Origin: Verrucomicrobiota bacterium
GTDB taxonomy: Bacteria; Bacteroidota; Bacteroidia; Flavobacteriales_E; Vicingaceae
Direction: 5' to 3'
DNA: 45,838 bases
Assembly (NCBI GenBank): GCA_002713165.1
Contig: PAVT01000041.1
Coordinates: 1-45,838 of the forward strand
Each line of letters opens with the position of its first letter. Positions within the stretch are counted from its first letter, which is position 1. The position numbers and the translations under genes are program-made. The notes under the pieces were generated by a model. It did not search any database. It saw only the letters and a program-made list of their open reading frames with translations, and was not told where the DNA came from. Of the stretch, positions 43,507-45,838 are shown in pieces.

Positions 43507-44628
43507 ATGAAAACCCTTCTTCCACTCTTTATGGTGCTCATCATAGCAGGATGCGACACTGCACAAAAACCAGAACCGCAAACAAGCAAAAATGACAATA
43601 TTGCTGACAGCACTGCTTTCGTAAAAACCAAATCGCTCATTAAGTCTGGAGAGAAGCATTTCAGCTCCCTAAAGCAGTTGACTTTTGGTGGCGACAACGC
43701 AGAGGCTTATTGGAGCTTTGATGACGAACAACTGGTATTTCAGGTCACCAATCCTGAATGGAACCTAGCATGTGATCAAATATATATGTTTGATTGGAAG
43801 AACGACCAACTGGCTATAAAAATGCCACAACTGATATCTACTGGCTATGGACGCACTACCTGCGCATATTTTCTTCCTGGTGACTCGACCATTGTCTACG
43901 CTTCCACCCATCTGGTTGACAGTGCTTGTCCTCCCGTTCCTGAGCGAAAAGAGGGAAAATATGTTTGGCCGATTTATCCCTCATTTGACATATTTATCGC
44001 CGACACCAAAGGAAATATTCTGAAGCAACTCACTGATGAAGAGGGCTATGATGCAGAGGCAACTGTATCGCCCAAGGGAGATAAAATCGTGTTCACCTCA
44101 ATGCGTTCAGGTGATCTTGAATTGTATACCTGCAATATTGATGGTTCGAATGTGACACAAATTACTAACGAACTTGGCTATGACGGTGGTGCATTTTTCT
44201 CCCCAGATGGCTCAAAGCTAATCTTTCGTGCTTCTCGACCACAAAGCGAGGCCGAAATCCAAGAATACAAATCGCTCCTAGAACAAGGCCTTGTTCAACC
44301 GACCAACATGGAACTTTTTGTTTGCAATGCTGACGGGAGTGACTTGCGTCAATTGACTGATTTAGGCCAAGCAAATTGGTGTCCATTTTTTCATCCATCG
44401 GGAGAGAAAGTCATTTTTGCCTCGAACCATACTTCTCAAAGAGGATTCCCTTTCAATCTCTACATGATCAACATAGACGGCAGTGAGTTAGAGCAAATTA
44501 CCGAGGATGATACCTTCGACGCTTTTCCAGTGTTTTCAAATGACGGAAAGCATCTGGTATTTTCTTCGAATCGAAACAATGGGGGAACAAGGGAGACCAA
44601 CCTCTTTGTTGCGGAGTGGAAAGATTAG
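43507..44628 (+). CDS. TolB-like beta-propeller lipoprotein
   Basis: 373 residues. Lipobox IIAGC (Cys16). The mature part has repeated PD40/TolB blades: YWSFDDEQLVFQ, ATVSPKGDKIVFTSMRSG, FFSPDGSKLIFRASRP, FHPSGEKVIFASNH and FSNDGKHLVFSSNRNNGG, each with an LYTCNIDGS-type strand. No C-terminal peptidase domain, so it is a stand-alone propeller, probably a binding or scaffold protein in the periplasm. Weak -7 at 43482-43489. Confidence 0.85.
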   Translation: MKTLLPLFMVLIIAGCDTAQKPEPQTSKNDNIADSTAFVKTKSLIKSGEKHFSSLKQLTFGGDNAEAYWSFDDEQLVFQVTNPEWNLACDQIYMFDWKNDQLAIKMPQLISTGYGRTTCAYFLPGDSTIVYASTHLVDSACPPVPERKEGKYVWPIYPSFDIFIADTKGNILKQLTDEEGYDAEATVSPKGDKIVFTSMRSGDLELYTCNIDGSNVTQITNELGYDGGAFFSPDGSKLIFRASRPQSEAEIQEYKSLLEQGLVQPTNMELFVCNADGSDLRQLTDLGQANWCPFFHPSGEKVIFASNHTSQRGFPFNLYMINIDGSELEQITEDDTFDAFPVFSNDGKHLVFSSNRNNGGTRETNLFVAEWKD

Positions 44629-44708
44629 GTCTTGACAGGTGCATTTTATATTTGATCGTTCAGAACCTTCTCACGGTAGTAATTCACTGCCATCTGTAAG
44701 TCTTTCAT

Positions 44709-45540
44709 CTATTCTTGAGTGATCAAAATTTTTGAATTTGTGACTACTGTGGAATTTCCATTTTCCGCAGACTTTTTTGCAGATTTCACCTCTTCCAAAG
44801 CCGCCAATATTTCGCGAATGTCTTTCAATTCCCTGATGGCCTGAGCTACGCCAAGTCCCTCCTCTTGAGCCTTTAAATAAGTATATAAATTCCAAAAAGT
44901 GATTTTTTGATCTGCAATCCTTTGTGCGGCTTTTGAAGATGGGTCAAAACTTTCTAGAGAATTTAATGTAATGTACAAACTTTCGATCCATCCTCCTAAA
45001 GACCTCAATGCAAGTTTATCAGCTTGTTTGTGATCCTCTAAAAACTTGACAGAGGCGTAATAAGAATTGCCTGCGATAATCACGAGGGAATCAGGGTTTT
45101 CAAAATGTGAGAAAACTTCTTCCAACAATTCTTCCGTCATCATTTCCTCAATGTGTAACTTTGCACTTAGTGTTTTTACAACCTTGTACAATTCGATTGC
45201 GTTCTCAAAGTCTTTGTAGGCTGCAGCGTAGGCAAGGTCTGCTGTATACATGCCAAAAATCAATGACTTTGTCTCCGGATGATTGTATTCAATGGCTTTA
45301 TCTATGCTGTTGATCAATTCTTTCGTGTAGGGGACGCCATTGTCGCTGATAAAACAGAACATTTTTTCAGGTGAAGGAATGGGATAATTTGCCTTCTCCA
45401 AATGCTCCTAAATGGGCTCTACCGCTTTTTCATTCAATTCAGTGTTTTCCTCTGAATTTTCCTCTTGACTTATTTGTGGCTCAACACATGAATGGAACAG
45501 TATTGTACAAACAATGAGTGGCATGTAAATCGCTTTTCAT
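44709..45540 (-). pseudogene. Disrupted lipoprotein gene (helical protein)
   Basis: The intact part, 44709-45407, encodes about 230 helical residues (GMYTADLAYAAAYKDFENAIELY and onward), but its first possible start is TTG. Reading the same frame upstream crosses TAG at 45408-45410 and continues as a lipoprotein N-terminus: MPLIVCTILFHSC, then an acidic linker rich in Glu and Asn. The ATG at 45538-45540 would join this frame (MKAIYMPLIVCTILFHSC) if one A were removed from the AAAA run at 45534-45537. So one nonsense codon and one single-base frameshift separate it from a complete gene. Sequencing error in an A-run and a C-to-T change are alternatives. TATCTTTT upstream is a near -7. Confidence 0.7.
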
Positions 45541-45599
45541 TGTCGTTGATTTAATGGAAAAGATAAACACCCTTTAATCCTCTCAAAAGTGCTTCTAGA

Positions 45600-45838
45600 T
45601 TAACTTATCGAGGGCTTCTTGTTATTTACCACTGCCCTGGAAATGGTCATTAATGCCAAAAAAGTGAGGAAACCATTCAAAATAATAATGTCGAAACCAA
45701 ACACATAACCGTTCAACAAGGACTGCGAGTAGGCATTGATAAGATAGGTAAGCATTGGCATTATTATGCATATCCATGGCACCCATCGATCCTTCACCTT
45801 TCGCTTGCTCATTACTCCAAAAGCATACAAACCCAACA
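45600..45838 (-). CDS. Sodium:solute symporter, C-terminal end (5' part outside window)
   Basis: About 79 residues running off the window edge; no true start is present (the first codon read is internal). LGLYAFGVMSKRKVKDRWVPW, then two membrane helices with YLINAYSQSLLNGYVFGFDIIILNG, match the last helices of Bacteroidota SSS-family symporters. Substrate cannot be judged. Confidence 0.75.
   Translation of the reverse strand, partial: LGLYAFGVMSKRKVKDRWVPWICIIMPMLTYLINAYSQSLLNGYVFGFDIIILNGFLTFLALMTISRAVVNNKKPSIS

Overview
The window comes from a member of the Bacteroidota. Two type IX secretion (T9SS) C-terminal sorting domain proteins, DUF6252 and DUF3667 proteins, Bacteroidota-type -7 elements (TAnnTTTG), lipoproteins with short lipoboxes and AT-rich coding sequence all point there. 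Genus and order cannot be read from the sequence. No rRNA, intact tRNA, CRISPR array or insertion sequence was seen, and no stretch above 300 bases lacks a gene.

The window has two halves. Bases 1 to about 21,200 form a one-directional block, all on the + strand up to 20,278, for redox, respiration and nitrosative/thiol stress. (a) 1-9433: the 3' end of a glutamate dehydrogenase gene, a Rnk/GreA-like protein, two small related helical proteins, a universal stress protein, the three-gene proton-pumping transhydrogenase (pntAA, pntAB, pntB), a small membrane protein, a second Rnk/GreA-like protein, a DUF3124 lipoprotein, a membrane-anchored four-helix sensor stub, a YitT protein and the Na+/H+ antiporter NhaA. 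(b) 9434-17042: an Rrf2 regulator with NsrR-like cysteines, then a tight operon with a CcoN-like haem-copper oxidase subunit, a two-haem CcoO/CcoP-like cytochrome, small membrane proteins, a truncated globin, tryptophan 2,3-dioxygenase, the iron-sulfur repair protein RIC, a [2Fe-2S] ferredoxin and a hemerythrin. Two near-identical palindromes, before the regulator and before the operon, are the likely Rrf2 operators. (c) 17068-19707: a CPVC thioredoxin-like protein, an exported protein, a DUF2024 protein, a CPGC thioredoxin-like protein and a MarR regulator with four C-terminal cysteines, linked by three copies of a second palindromic motif. A 5-formyltetrahydrofolate cyclo-ligase and an HD-domain protein close the block.

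At about 21.2 kb there is a seam: a solute-binding-protein fragment that has lost its 5' part, a 16-bp perfect palindrome, a strong terminator, and a change in proline codon choice before glycine (CCC/CCG before the seam, mostly CCT/CCA after). This fits horizontal acquisition or rearrangement of the left half; a misassembly must be excluded.

Bases 21,356-45,838 look like ordinary Bacteroidota backbone on both strands: a DUF6252 lipoprotein, ComM/YifB, a double TonB-C-domain protein, GmhA, a 1584-residue T9SS protein, fumarylacetoacetase, an FtsB/DivIC-like protein, PruA, a second T9SS protein, a methyltransferase/glycosyltransferase/DUF3667 operon, another methyltransferase, the fused isobutyryl-CoA mutase IcmF, an M28 peptidase with PDZ domain, a TolB-like propeller lipoprotein, a broken lipoprotein gene and the 3' end of a sodium:solute symporter gene. 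Together these indicate an aerobic amino-acid-degrading heterotroph (Tyr via FahA, Pro via PruA, branched acyl-CoA via IcmF, Trp via TDO, Glu via GDH).
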